From Pacificispira sp040217575 (lineage in GTDB: Bacteria; Pseudomonadota; Alphaproteobacteria; UBA8366; Aestuariispiraceae), in NCBI GenBank assembly GCA_040217575.1, contig JAVJPW010000006.1, positions 248,001-312,000 on the forward strand: 64,000 nucleotides of DNA, in the 5' to 3' direction. Shown here piece after piece: positions 50,579 through 60,102 of this stretch. A program made the translations under genes and the position numbers. Numbering within the stretch: position 1 is the first letter of the stretch; each line of letters opens with the position of its first letter. The notes under the pieces are model-generated. The model was not told the origin of the DNA and made no database searches. It was given only the letters and a program-made list of their open reading frames with translations.

Positions 50579-52117
50579 TTACGGCTCGTCTGTGCCGATT
50601 TCCTCCTTGCGCCTGGCGATATAGGCGTCGATCGCTTCCAGCCGGTCCGGGGCAAGGGGCGGCTTTTCGTATTCGTCCAGCACCTGCTGCCACATTTCGG
50701 TCGCGCGTTCGGTTGCGGTTTTCGCGCCGGCGGCGGTCCATGCCTCGCTGTTCTGCCAGTCGCTCAGCATCGGGCTGTAGAACGCAGTTTCATACCGCGC
50801 CATCGTATGGTCGGTGCCGAAGAAGTGGCCCCCCGGCCCGACGGAGGCGATGGCATCCAGCCCCAGTTCATCCGCCGACGTATCTATGGGGGCGATCATG
50901 CCCAGCATGTGCTGGATCATTTCCACATCGACGATCACCTTTTCGAACGATGCGACCAGCCCCCCTTCCAGCCAACCGGCGGAATGATAGACGATGTTGC
51001 CGTGGCCCATCAGGGCGCTGAACATCGCCATCGACGTTTCATAGGTCGACTGTGCATCGACGGCGTTCGACGCGTTGCAGGCACTGGTCCGGTAGGGAAG
51101 GTTGTAGCGCCGCGCCAGCTGACCGCCCGCCAGGTTCGCCTTTGCATTTTCCGGGGTGCCGAAGGCGGGGGCGCCCGACTTCATGTCGACGTTGGATGTG
51201 AATCCGCCATAGACCACCGGCGCGCCGGGCCGCGCGATCTGCGTCAGTGCGATGCCGAACAGGGCTTCCGCATTCTGTTGGACCAGTGCGGCCGCCATCG
51301 TGACCGGTGTCATCGCACCCATCAGGGTGAACGGGGTGACGATCGTCGCCTGGCCCAGTTCCGCCATCTGGATCGCGCCGGTCGCCATATGCTCGTCCAG
51401 TTTGCGCGGGCTGTTGACGTTAATGTTGCCGATGCCGCTTGGGCTGTCCGCAAGTTCCTCCAGCGTCAGACCCCGCGCAAGGGCGGACAGCATGCACCCG
51501 TCTTTCGCGCGTCCGGCACCGATCAGCTGGTGATTGAACGCCTTGTCCGTATGGACGATGTTTTCGCGCACCGCATCCATGTGTCGGGTGTTGGCCGGAA
51601 GGTCGGTCGGGGCGACGGCCTGATTGCCCTGGATGCGGATGCAATTGAAGAACTGCGCGAATTTGCACAGCGTCACATAGTCCGCCATGTTCCCCACGCG
51701 GCGACCGCGGATGCAGTCGTGGACATTGGGCGGGCCGGAAACCATGCCGAAATTGACATGGTTTCCCCCGACCACGATCGACCGGTCCGGGTTGCGCGGC
51801 ATCAATGTGAATTCCGACGGCGCCTTGCCGATCAGTTCCATGACCAGATTGCGGTCCATGGTGACATGTTCGTTTGCGCGGTCGACCTTTGCGCCCGCCT
51901 GTTCATAAAGCGTCAGCGCCCTGTCGCCGTTCACTTCCAGCCCATCGCGTTCGATCACATCCAGACTTGCCTCGTGGATTGCCTCGATCTGGTCCGCGGA
52001 CAGCGGCTCCATCGGCGGAAACGGGTTCCGAACGGCCTTTGCCCACGGAAGTTGCTGGATACCGGCGGCTTTACCGCGCCGTTCGCGCATTGCGCGGCGA
52101 CCTGCATTGCGGGCCAT
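50579..52117 (-). CDS. MttB-superfamily methyltransferase (non-pyrrolysine type)
   Basis: 512-residue protein of the trimethylamine methyltransferase (MttB) superfamily, a TIM barrel that transfers a methyl group from a quaternary amine to a corrinoid protein. Family stretches include MVSGPPNVHDCIRGRRVG, GVIYGGFTS-like PVVYGGFTSNVDMKSGAPA and GPGGHFFGTDHTM. The reading frame has no internal amber codon, so it lacks pyrrolysine, as in MtgB-like glycine betaine methyltransferases. AGGAG lies about 8 nt before the ATG. No corrinoid protein or reactivase gene is in the window. The adjacent GbdR-type regulator supports a betaine- or carnitine-like substrate. Confidence 0.88.
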   Translation of the reverse strand: MARNAGRRAMRERRGKAAGIQQLPWAKAVRNPFPPMEPLSADQIEAIHEASLDVIERDGLEVNGDRALTLYEQAGAKVDRANEHVTMDRNLVMELIGKAPSEFTLMPRNPDRSIVVGGNHVNFGMVSGPPNVHDCIRGRRVGNMADYVTLCKFAQFFNCIRIQGNQAVAPTDLPANTRHMDAVRENIVHTDKAFNHQLIGAGRAKDGCMLSALARGLTLEELADSPSGIGNINVNSPRKLDEHMATGAIQMAELGQATIVTPFTLMGAMTPVTMAAALVQQNAEALFGIALTQIARPGAPVVYGGFTSNVDMKSGAPAFGTPENAKANLAGGQLARRYNLPYRTSACNASNAVDAQSTYETSMAMFSALMGHGNIVYHSAGWLEGGLVASFEKVIVDVEMIQHMLGMIAPIDTSADELGLDAIASVGPGGHFFGTDHTMARYETAFYSPMLSDWQNSEAWTAAGAKTATERATEMWQQVLDEYEKPPLAPDRLEAIDAYIARRKEEIGTDEP

Positions 52118-52255
52118 GTCGGGGGCTCCTGAAAAGTCGGTTAGGTAATGAACTGCTTCATCGGACAGATAGCATCGCCCGCTGACGCGGCTTGGGTGTT
52201 CCGTTCCCGACGCTAACTGCCAATTTCCGACATATTTGACGGGCCGTCGCGGTTC

Positions 52256-53176
52256 CTATTCGGGCGTGCCGGGGGTCGGTTGAACTTTATCGGATCCGGT
52301 CTTGGTGCGTGCCTCGCGAAGACCGATGTAAAGCGCGGCGGCAAAAATGACGCCGCCCCCGACGAAGGTGAAGACGCCCGGAGTCTGGCTCAGGAAGATA
52401 TAGCCTATCACCGCCGCCCAGATCAGTTTGCAGAAATCCACCGGCATGACGACGGCCGTGTCGCCAAGTTTCAGCGCTTCTGTCATCGTCCATTGCCCGG
52501 CCCCGCCCAGCGCACCGATGGCGACCAACCAGATCCAGGTTTCAGCCGCCGGCCATGTCCAGACCGGAATGGCAAAGGGCAGGGACAGGGGCGTCATCAT
52601 GATTCCCATGTAAAGCGTGATGGTAAGCGACGATTCCGTGCGCGCGATCATTTTGATGACAATCATCGCCCCCGCCCACAGCAGCGCCGACGACAGGACC
52701 AGCAGATGCCCGGTTTCCAGTACCGTAAATCCGGGGCGGATCACGATCATCGCCCCCAGGAAGCCGACGGCGATGGCTATGGCGCGCCGCCACCCCACCT
52801 TTTCCCCCATCAGAAGCACGGCAAGCATCGTCGTAAAGATCGGTGCGGTAAAACCCAGCGCGGAAACATCGGCCAGCGGCGCCATGGTCAGCGCCGTGAA
52901 ATAGGCCAGCATCGCCGCCAGATTGACGACCGCCCGCAGGCTTAACAGGCCTGGCCGCTTTGCCTTCAGCGGACCAAACCCGAACTTCAGGAAAAGCGGC
53001 GTCAGGGTCAGGAACCCGAACAGGTTCCGGAAAAAGGCGATTTCAAACGGGTGCAGTTCCTGCCCGATATGGGCGATCGACCCATGCATGGCGACGAAGG
53101 ACAGGGTGGACAGGAACATCCAGCCCATGCCGGCCATGTTGTTCCTGGCCACCGCTGCACCGGCCGCTTCGGCCAC
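52256..53176 (-). CDS. EamA/DMT-family transporter
   Basis: 306-residue membrane protein with ten predicted helices arranged as two EamA repeats, typical of drug/metabolite exporters (conserved ALTMAPLADVSALGFTAPIF and the C-terminal repeat GDTAVVMPVDF). The GTG at 53176 is selected because GGGGAGA sits 6 nt upstream and the frame further up is not conserved. Metabolite export is the usual role; the substrate is unknown. It is the gene after a FAD-dependent amine-oxidase-like gene on the same strand (76-bp gap). Confidence 0.85.
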   Translation of the reverse strand: MAEAAGAAVARNNMAGMGWMFLSTLSFVAMHGSIAHIGQELHPFEIAFFRNLFGFLTLTPLFLKFGFGPLKAKRPGLLSLRAVVNLAAMLAYFTALTMAPLADVSALGFTAPIFTTMLAVLLMGEKVGWRRAIAIAVGFLGAMIVIRPGFTVLETGHLLVLSSALLWAGAMIVIKMIARTESSLTITLYMGIMMTPLSLPFAIPVWTWPAAETWIWLVAIGALGGAGQWTMTEALKLGDTAVVMPVDFCKLIWAAVIGYIFLSQTPGVFTFVGGGVIFAAALYIGLREARTKTGSDKVQPTPGTPE

Positions 53177-53252
53177 GCGTATTCTCCCCGATCGTCGGTC
53201 CGATACCGTAACGCTACCCGCGTCCGCGGCACACCAAAAGCCCACGCGTGGT

Positions 53253-54518
53253 CTAGGCTGTAAGGCCTGCCTGGATCAAATCGGCGACCGCTTGCGTGCC
53301 CGTCGCATAGGCGCCGTGGACCGTGCCGTACTGGTTGGGGGAACATGCTTCCCCGGCAAGAAGAAGGCGATCGTCAAACCGCGCGGCCAGCACGTCGCGG
53401 GAAGCGCCGCGGCCGGCCACCGCGGCGGAATACGACCCCAGGATCAACGGGTCCGTGGTCCAGCAGCTGGACGCGGATGCGATGAAACGGTCCCGCCAGT
53501 TGCTTCCCAGGATTTCAACCGCCGTTTCCTTCGTATGTTCGGCCAGTCCCGCAGCCCCTTCGGCGGTCGCGATTTCCTCCGCCAGTTCGGCGGCCAGGTA
53601 CCCGCCCACGGTTGGCCGACCGAATTCGCCGAAGACCATGCCCAGCATTGCCCCCTTCCCGTGGCGCGTGGCTTCGGGCATGGCATGGACGATCCCGTCC
53701 AATTCGAAGGGCAACCGCCGGTCCGCGACCAGGACGGTTCGTTCCGCCCGGCCCAGCCGCACGTCCGAAAACGCGCTGAGGACATCATTTGGCAGCGCGG
53801 GCGTGAACCGGATCGCGCCGGATGCCAGAACGGCGGTGGACACGGTGACGATCACGGCCTTCGCAGACACGGCCCCCTGGTCCGTTTCGATGCGGACTGC
53901 GCCACCGGTCCGGTCGATGGCGCGAACCGGGGTTTCCAGCGCGATATCCAACCCATCCGCAAGCCGCGCGACCAGCCCGCCATACCCGTCCTTTACAGTC
54001 CAGTCATAGGGAATGTCGGGGTAACGCTGATAGTCGGATGTGGAACATTCTTCCGGTGTCAGGCCGTTCACGGCGGCATAGAAATTCCGAAACGGTGGAT
54101 AGAAGGGCGAAGTCGTATCGATGACTTCCGCCGCGGCAATATCGCCCTGCGCACCGTCGGGGGCGGCGAAACTTTCGTTATAGAACCGCTGACAGGCGTC
54201 CCGGGTTTCGGCGTCGGCCCTGCGCGACCCGTAATAAAGCGCGGTCGGCTGTCGACCGCGGCTGTGGCGATAACCCAGTTGCCGCCCATCGGCCAGTGCC
54301 GCCTGGGCGAACGGATTGAACGGCGCGAAATGCAGGAAATGCGCGCCCCGATCGAAGGGGATGCCCGCAATATCGATGGTGTGCGCCCGCCCGCCAACAC
54401 GGTTTCCCGCCTCCAGGATGCGATAGCGAAGGCCCGCCGAACGCGCGACCAGACCCGCGCCGATCCCGGCCGCGCCCGCGCCGACGATGACCAGATCAAA
54501 ATCCGCCGTGCTGCTCAC
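53253..54518 (-). CDS. FAD-dependent amine-oxidase-like flavoprotein
   Basis: 421-residue flavoprotein of the monoamine oxidase superfamily. The FAD-binding motif VIVGAGAAGIGAGLVARSAG and RILEAGNRVGGRAHT are at the N-terminus, and the C-terminal FAD contact is LLLAGEACSPNQYGTVHGAY. The GTG at 54518 has a G-rich ribosome-binding site 9 nt upstream; an ATG at 54566 without such a site is an alternative. It is divergent from arsC. Probable activity is oxidation of an amine or polyamine with oxygen or another acceptor. Confidence 0.85.
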   Translation of the reverse strand: MSSTADFDLVIVGAGAAGIGAGLVARSAGLRYRILEAGNRVGGRAHTIDIAGIPFDRGAHFLHFAPFNPFAQAALADGRQLGYRHSRGRQPTALYYGSRRADAETRDACQRFYNESFAAPDGAQGDIAAAEVIDTTSPFYPPFRNFYAAVNGLTPEECSTSDYQRYPDIPYDWTVKDGYGGLVARLADGLDIALETPVRAIDRTGGAVRIETDQGAVSAKAVIVTVSTAVLASGAIRFTPALPNDVLSAFSDVRLGRAERTVLVADRRLPFELDGIVHAMPEATRHGKGAMLGMVFGEFGRPTVGGYLAAELAEEIATAEGAAGLAEHTKETAVEILGSNWRDRFIASASSCWTTDPLILGSYSAAVAGRGASRDVLAARFDDRLLLAGEACSPNQYGTVHGAYATGTQAVADLIQAGLTA

Positions 54519-54588
54519 TTGATATCGCCCCCCGATCGCCTGAAACTGGCGGTCGGAATACGCCATTCATACATGTCAGGAAAGCCCA

Positions 54589-54936
54589 ATGTCCGTTACG
54601 ATCTATCACAATCCCCGCTGTTCAAAGTCCCGCCAGACCCTGGCGTTGCTGGAAGACCAGGGCATCACCCCCGATGTCGTCCTTTACCTGGACACCCCGC
54701 CCGACGCAGCACGGGTGCGGGAACTGGTCGGTATGCTGGGCCTGTCGTCGGCCCGCGACCTGATGCGCAAGGGGGAAGCGGTCTATAAGGACCTGGGACT
54801 GAAGGATGTGACGGATGAAGACGCGCTGATTCGCGCCATGGCGGACAATCCGATCCTGATCGAACGGCCGATTGTCGTGAAGGGGGGCGCGGCGCGCCTG
54901 GGCCGCCCGCCCGAAGGTGTCCTGGAAATACTCTAA
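54589..54936 (+). CDS. arsC: glutaredoxin-dependent arsenate reductase
   Basis: 115-residue ArsC of the thioredoxin-fold class. The catalytic Cys lies in YHNPRCSKSRQTL, the specificity region is YLDTPPDAARVREL, and the Arg-containing end is LIERPIVVKGGAARLGRPPE. It reduces arsenate to arsenite with glutathione and glutaredoxin. No arsenite exporter or ArsR is adjacent, so this may be the stand-alone housekeeping form (YffB/ArsC-like). Its stop overlaps that of the convergent LysE gene by 4 bp. Confidence 0.9.
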   Translation: MSVTIYHNPRCSKSRQTLALLEDQGITPDVVLYLDTPPDAARVRELVGMLGLSSARDLMRKGEAVYKDLGLKDVTDEDALIRAMADNPILIERPIVVKGGAARLGRPPEGVLEIL

Positions 54937-55565
54937 CGGCTTTGCAGGGCAAGCCGGACCGCAAGACCAACGAAGACGACGCCCGCGATCCGGTTCAGCC
55001 AGACCTGTGCCGCAGGGGACCGGCGCAGGCGATCCCCCAGCTTGCCCGCCAGCAATGCGACCGACCCGAAAACCAGCACCGTCGCCAGGATGAAAACCAG
55101 ACCCAGTGCAATCAACTGGGGGGCCATTCTGCCCGCTGCCGGGTCGGCGAACTGCGGCAGGAAGGCCAGAAAGAAAATGGCGACCTTGGGGTTGGTGACG
55201 TTCATCACGATGCCCCGCCCATAAAGGCGCAGGCCCCGTACCCTAGGCTGTCCGCCGTTACCGATATCTTCCGGCTGCGCACGGAAAGCCTGCCATGCGA
55301 GGTAGAGGAGGTAACACGCCCCCACCGTCTTTACCGCGACGAAGGCTAGATCCGACGCTGCAAAGATCGCCGCCAGACCGAACGCCACCAGTATCGTATG
55401 CACCAGAATGCCCGTGCACAGGCCCATCGTAACCAACAGGCCCGAACGGACACCGTTCAGGGTCGATTGCGTCAGGACGAAAATGTTGTCGGGCCCCGGT
55501 GCCAGTCCCAGCATCACGGACGCACCGAAGAACAGAATCAGCGTCTGCGGGTCGAAGTCCGGCAC
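54933..55565 (-). CDS. LysE/RhtB-family amino-acid exporter
   Basis: 210-residue inner-membrane protein with about six helices. The N-terminus shows LFFGASVMLGLAPGPDNIFVLTQS, the LysE/RhtB signature with conserved GPDN. NPKVAIFFLAFLPQF is the second family motif. Members export lysine, homoserine, threonine or related amino acids. It directly follows an unknown secreted-protein gene (3-bp gap) on the same strand and is probably co-transcribed with it. Confidence 0.9.
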   Translation of the reverse strand: MPDFDPQTLILFFGASVMLGLAPGPDNIFVLTQSTLNGVRSGLLVTMGLCTGILVHTILVAFGLAAIFAASDLAFVAVKTVGACYLLYLAWQAFRAQPEDIGNGGQPRVRGLRLYGRGIVMNVTNPKVAIFFLAFLPQFADPAAGRMAPQLIALGLVFILATVLVFGSVALLAGKLGDRLRRSPAAQVWLNRIAGVVFVGLAVRLALQSR

Positions 55566-55568
55566 GTC

Positions 55569-56522
55569 CTATTCCCCTTGGATTATGGCGGTGTACGGAT
55601 TGCCGGTCAGAAAAGGATTGTCCCAGATCGGATTGTTCGGATTTTCGCCCATGTTCGGTTCCGCCAAAGCCATGGCAACCGCGTCGGAAAAATCGTGTTC
55701 GATGACGCGTTGCGAATCAAACATGGCGACGCGCCAGTCGGACACGCCGTTCTTCATCATGTTTTCCTGCTGATCCCAGGCCCCTAGAAGCATGATCCGC
55801 CCCATCTCCGCCTCGTCGAGCGGTTCCTGCCCCACATGCTGATCGCAGATCGGGTTGGGTGCCAGTTGTGTCATAATTGCGCAGAGCGTGAACATCCGCG
55901 ACGAAACAAGCTGGTTGACGGCGTCCCGGGTTACAACCTCTTCGGACTGATCCTCCACTTCCGTATACCAGGCGCCGGCAATGTCGCGTTCCAGGTCGTT
56001 CCACAATCCAAACTCCGCGATTTCCGACAGGGCCTGTCCGACGCGGTCCATCTGGTAATAGACGTGGGACACATTATAGGCGGTCCCGCCTTCGTCGGAT
56101 TGGAACAACTCGAACCCCAAAAACCGGCCCACGCGCCATTGCCGGTCTTCCAGGATGGCAAGCGCCCGGTCGATATACAAATCCATGTATTTCGGCGCAT
56201 CGGCGCGCATTCCCTCGATCGTGGCCCGGGAATGTGCCGGTTGCCAGTCACGCGGCGCGTTCATTGCCGTTTCGAACATACCCGCCGGATAGCATACGAC
56301 GGCGCCCGTCCCGTCGGCATAACTGTCACAGATACGGCCGATCGGAACCGTTGTCTGGGATTGCCGTAATGCGGACTGGACCAGGGGCAGGAAGTCGGAC
56401 GCCCATCGGCTTACTTCCTCTTGCGTCGGTTCCTGTGCGGCCGAAAAACCCGTCGCCGAAAAAAATGCCAACCAAACCGCGGCGGCGGTCGCGGCAAGGC
56501 GTTTGGCGCCCGTCGGTGTCAT
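55569..56522 (-). CDS. secreted hypothetical protein
   Basis: 317 residues with an N-terminal signal peptide (AATAAAVWLAFFSATGFSAAQ, cleavage near residue 29). The mature part is acidic, rich in Trp, Met and Asp, and contains several Cys (for example GRICDSYADG, VVCYPAG, FTLCAIMTQ, NPICDQH) that could form disulfides in the periplasm. No family was recognised and no catalytic motif stands out. It is divergent from carB and precedes the LysE exporter gene by 3 bp, so the two may be functionally linked. Confidence 0.75.
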   Translation of the reverse strand: MTPTGAKRLAATAAAVWLAFFSATGFSAAQEPTQEEVSRWASDFLPLVQSALRQSQTTVPIGRICDSYADGTGAVVCYPAGMFETAMNAPRDWQPAHSRATIEGMRADAPKYMDLYIDRALAILEDRQWRVGRFLGFELFQSDEGGTAYNVSHVYYQMDRVGQALSEIAEFGLWNDLERDIAGAWYTEVEDQSEEVVTRDAVNQLVSSRMFTLCAIMTQLAPNPICDQHVGQEPLDEAEMGRIMLLGAWDQQENMMKNGVSDWRVAMFDSQRVIEHDFSDAVAMALAEPNMGENPNNPIWDNPFLTGNPYTAIIQGE

Positions 56523-56698
56523 CTATCCTGCTCCCACAATCCGTATCGTGATTCCATACGGGAATAAGGACGTTTGGGAAAGTGACTCCCGTCGGTGAAA
56601 CTCGCGCTTTCAATGGCCGGGTGCTTCGTGTAGACAGCACGCCTAGCCAGCAGCGGCACCTGTTTTCAACGCTTCAAATCTCGGAGGCGCGCTTTCCC

Positions 56699-59600
56699 AT
56701 GCCCAAACGCGAAGATATCGATGCCGTCATGATCATCGGGGCCGGCCCCATCGTGATCGGCCAGGCCTGCGAATTCGACTATTCGGGGACACAGGCCTGT
56801 AAGGCGTTGAAACAGGAAGGCTATCGCGTGGTCCTGGTCAATTCGAACCCGGCGACCATCATGACCGACCCGCAGACCGCGGACGCCACCTATATCGAAC
56901 CGATCACGCCGGACATCGTCGCGAAGATCCTGCAGCGCGAGCGAAAGGAACGCCCGGACGAGAAACTGGTTCTGCTGCCGACTATGGGCGGCCAGACCGC
57001 GCTGAACACGGCGCTGGAACTGGAACGTCGCGGGGTCCTGGACCTGCTGGGGGTTGAGATGATCGGCGCCAAGGCCGATGTGATCGACAAGGCGGAGGAT
57101 CGTCAGCGTTTCCGTGAGGCCATGGACAAGATCGGCCTGGAAAGCCCGCGTTCGCGCCAGGTGTCCAGTCTGGAAGAAGCGATGCTGGCGCTGGACTATG
57201 TCGGGCTTCCGGCCATCATCCGGCCGTCCTTCACTCTGGGCGGGACGGGCGGCGGTATCGCCTATAACCGCGATGAGTTTCAGTCGCTGGTGCGCGGCGG
57301 ACTGGCGGCTTCGCCGGTGACGACGGTCCTGGTCGAAGAAAGCGTGCTGGGATGGAAGGAATACGAGATGGAGGTCGTCCGCGACAAGGACGACAACTGC
57401 ATCATCATCTGTTCCATCGAAAACATCGACCCGATGGGCGTGCATACCGGCGATTCCATCACCGTGGCGCCGGCGCTTACGCTGACGGACAAGGAATACC
57501 AGATCATGCGCAACGCCTCGATCGCGTGCCTGCGCGAAATCGGGGTCGACACGGGCGGATCGAACGTCCAGTTCGCCGTGGACCCGGATTCCGGCCGGCT
57601 GGTCGTGATTGAAATGAACCCGCGCGTTTCCCGGTCGTCCGCCCTTGCGTCCAAGGCAACCGGCTTCCCGATTGCAAAGGTCGCGGCCAGCCTGGCCGTC
57701 GGTTACACGCTGGATGAACTGGACAATGACATCACACGCGTGACGCCCGCCAGTTTCGAACCGACCATCGACTATGTGGTCACCAAAATGCCGCGCTTCA
57801 CGTTCGAAAAATTCGCCGGCGCCGACCCGACGCTGACGACCTCCATGAAGTCCGTGGGCGAAGCGATGTCCATCGGCCGCACCTTCGCGGAAAGCCTGCA
57901 GAAGGCCCTGCGGTCCATGGAAACCGGCCTGACCGGACTGAACGAACTGTCCATCGGTACCGACAAGGACACCTGGCGTGCAGAGATTTCAAAACCCCGT
58001 CCGGACCGTCTGCTGAAGGTCGCCCAGGCCTTCCGCGAAGGCATGACGATCGAGGAAATCTACCGCGCGAACAAAATCGACCGTTGGTTCCTGGCACAGA
58101 TCGAAACGATTGTGCAGGCGGAACAGGTCGTCCGCCAGGACGGGCTGCCGCAGGACCGGCAGGGGTTCCTGCGCCTCAAGAAACTCGGCTTCTCCGACGC
58201 GCGGCTTGGCGAACTGGCGGGGCTGGACGAATCCCAGGTTATGGCCGCGCGCCGGGCTGTGAATGTCCGCCCTGTCTATAAGCGGATCGACACCTGTGCG
58301 GGCGAGTTCCCCAGTGCTACACCATACATGTATTCCTGCTACGAAGGCGACGGCATTTCCGAACCTGAATGTGAAGCCGATATTTCCGACCGCAAAAAGG
58401 TCGTGATCCTGGGCGGCGGCCCGAACCGGATCGGACAGGGAATCGAGTTCGACTATTGCTGTGTCCATGCATCCTATGCGCTGGCCGAGGCCGGGTATGA
58501 GACGATCATGGTCAACTGCAACCCGGAAACCGTGTCCACCGACTACGATACGTCGGACCGGCTTTATTTCGAACCGCTGACCGCCGAGGATGTGATCGAA
58601 CTGGTGTCCAAGGAACAGGAACGGGGCCAGGTGCTGGGCGTGATCGTGCAATTCGGCGGCCAGACGCCGTTGAAACTGGCCGGCGCACTGGAAGCAGCGG
58701 ACATCCCGATCCTGGGCACGTCACCCGATGCGATCGACCTGGCGGAAGACCGGGAACGGTTTCAGAAACTGCTTCAGGATCTGGGGCTGCGTCAGCCCCC
58801 GAACGGCATCGCGACGTCCGAGGAACAGGCCCTTCAGATCGCCGAAGGCATCGGCTATCCGGTCGTCATCCGTCCGTCCTATGTGCTGGGCGGCCGGGCG
58901 ATGGAAATCGTGCACAGCGCCGAAGAACTCAGCCGCTATATCAATTCCGCCGTCCAGGTGTCGGGCAAAAGCCCGGTTCTGATCGACTTCTATCTGAAAG
59001 ACGCAATTGAAGTGGACGTGGATGCGCTGTCCGACGGTGATCAGGTTCATGTCGCGGGCGTCATGGAACATATCGAAGAAGCCGGCATTCATTCCGGCGA
59101 CAGCGCCTGTTCGCTGCCGCCCTATTCGCTGCCGGACCCGGTTGTCGCGGAAATGGAACGGCAGACGGAGGCCCTGGCAAAGGCGCTGAAAGTCGTCGGC
59201 CTGATGAATGTGCAGTACGCGGTCCAGGGCGAAACGGTCTATATCCTTGAGGTAAACCCCCGCGCCAGCCGGACGGTCCCGTTCGTTGCCAAGGCAACGG
59301 GCGTGCCGATCGCCAAGATCGCCTCACGCATCATGGCGGGCGAAAAACTGTCGTCCTTCGACCTGAAGGCCCATGCGCTGGGCGACCATATCGCGGTCAA
59401 GGAAGCCGTCTTCCCGTTCAAACGGTTCCCCGGCGTCGATGTGATCCTGGGTCCGGAAATGAAATCGACCGGCGAGGTGATGGGACTGGATGCGGATTTT
59501 GCCCATGCCTTTGCCAAGGCGCAGTTTGCATGCGGTGCGGACCTGCCGGTTACCGGCACCGTCTTCGTTTCCGTCAAGGACAGCGACAAGGAATTGGTGC

Positions 59601-59956
59601 TGGAACCCGCACGTATGATGGTCGACTGCGGTCTTTCCATTGTTGCCACCGGCGGAACGGCGCGATTTCTGAACGAAAACGGGGTTCAGGCAAAGCACAT
59701 AAACAAGGTTCTGGAAGGCCAGCCGCACATTGTCGATGCCATCATCAACGGCGAAGTCCAGCTGGTCTTCAACACGACCGAAGGTCGCAAGGCCATCGAA
59801 GACAGTTTCTCGCTGCGTCAGGCCACGTTGACCATGGGCGTGCCCTATTACACGACGGTCGCGGGCGTTCGGGCGGCGGCGCTTGCCATCCAGGCGTTGA
59901 AGCAAGGAACTCTTGAAGTCGCGCCGCTTCAATCGTACTTTAAACGTTCGGCTTGA
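56699..59956 (+). CDS. carB: carbamoyl-phosphate synthase large subunit
   Basis: 1085-residue CarB that makes carbamoyl phosphate from bicarbonate, ammonia (from CarA-bound glutamine) and two ATP for arginine and pyrimidine synthesis. It contains two homologous ATP-grasp halves, each with an entry motif (MIIGAGPIVIGQACEFDYSG and ILGGGPNRIGQGIEFDY) and an ATP-binding core. A C-terminal MGS-like allosteric domain follows (SIVATGGTARFLNENGVQ). ATG 56699 has GGAGG upstream. carA is not adjacent, so the two subunits are encoded apart or carA lies elsewhere. greA follows after a structured 146-bp gap. Confidence 0.96.
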   Translation: MPKREDIDAVMIIGAGPIVIGQACEFDYSGTQACKALKQEGYRVVLVNSNPATIMTDPQTADATYIEPITPDIVAKILQRERKERPDEKLVLLPTMGGQTALNTALELERRGVLDLLGVEMIGAKADVIDKAEDRQRFREAMDKIGLESPRSRQVSSLEEAMLALDYVGLPAIIRPSFTLGGTGGGIAYNRDEFQSLVRGGLAASPVTTVLVEESVLGWKEYEMEVVRDKDDNCIIICSIENIDPMGVHTGDSITVAPALTLTDKEYQIMRNASIACLREIGVDTGGSNVQFAVDPDSGRLVVIEMNPRVSRSSALASKATGFPIAKVAASLAVGYTLDELDNDITRVTPASFEPTIDYVVTKMPRFTFEKFAGADPTLTTSMKSVGEAMSIGRTFAESLQKALRSMETGLTGLNELSIGTDKDTWRAEISKPRPDRLLKVAQAFREGMTIEEIYRANKIDRWFLAQIETIVQAEQVVRQDGLPQDRQGFLRLKKLGFSDARLGELAGLDESQVMAARRAVNVRPVYKRIDTCAGEFPSATPYMYSCYEGDGISEPECEADISDRKKVVILGGGPNRIGQGIEFDYCCVHASYALAEAGYETIMVNCNPETVSTDYDTSDRLYFEPLTAEDVIELVSKEQERGQVLGVIVQFGGQTPLKLAGALEAADIPILGTSPDAIDLAEDRERFQKLLQDLGLRQPPNGIATSEEQALQIAEGIGYPVVIRPSYVLGGRAMEIVHSAEELSRYINSAVQVSGKSPVLIDFYLKDAIEVDVDALSDGDQVHVAGVMEHIEEAGIHSGDSACSLPPYSLPDPVVAEMERQTEALAKALKVVGLMNVQYAVQGETVYILEVNPRASRTVPFVAKATGVPIAKIASRIMAGEKLSSFDLKAHALGDHIAVKEAVFPFKRFPGVDVILGPEMKSTGEVMGLDADFAHAFAKAQFACGADLPVTGTVFVSVKDSDKELVLEPARMMVDCGLSIVATGGTARFLNENGVQAKHINKVLEGQPHIVDAIINGEVQLVFNTTEGRKAIEDSFSLRQATLTMGVPYYTTVAGVRAAALAIQALKQGTLEVAPLQSYFKRSA

Positions 59957-59997
59957 TGGTTTAGGCCCGGATATCAAAGGGCTTTCAGCGAATATCC

Positions 59998-60058
59998 CAA
60001 TCGGGAACAGAGTGGCGATCTTACCCCGCCAGACGGCCGGGGTGGGGCGTCCCGATTG
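59998..60058 (+). promoter_or_regulatory. nested stem structure between carB and greA
   Basis: CAATCGGGA (59998-60006) pairs with TCCCGATTG (60050-60058). Within the 43-nt interval ACCCCG (60023-60028) pairs with CGGGGT (60038-60043). The result is a two-tier hairpin ending 44 nt before the greA ATG. It may terminate carB transcripts or be a structured greA leader. No U-run follows, which argues against a simple terminator. Confidence 0.45.
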
Positions 60059-60102
60059 ATTGGTTGTGTCGGTTCGATTCGCAGATTGGATTGGATGTGA
60101 GT

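Noticed and set aside
50579..52117. Pyrrolysine (in-frame TAG) in the MttB-like gene
   Set aside because: The frame is uninterrupted over 512 codons, so the protein belongs to the non-pyrrolysine branch.
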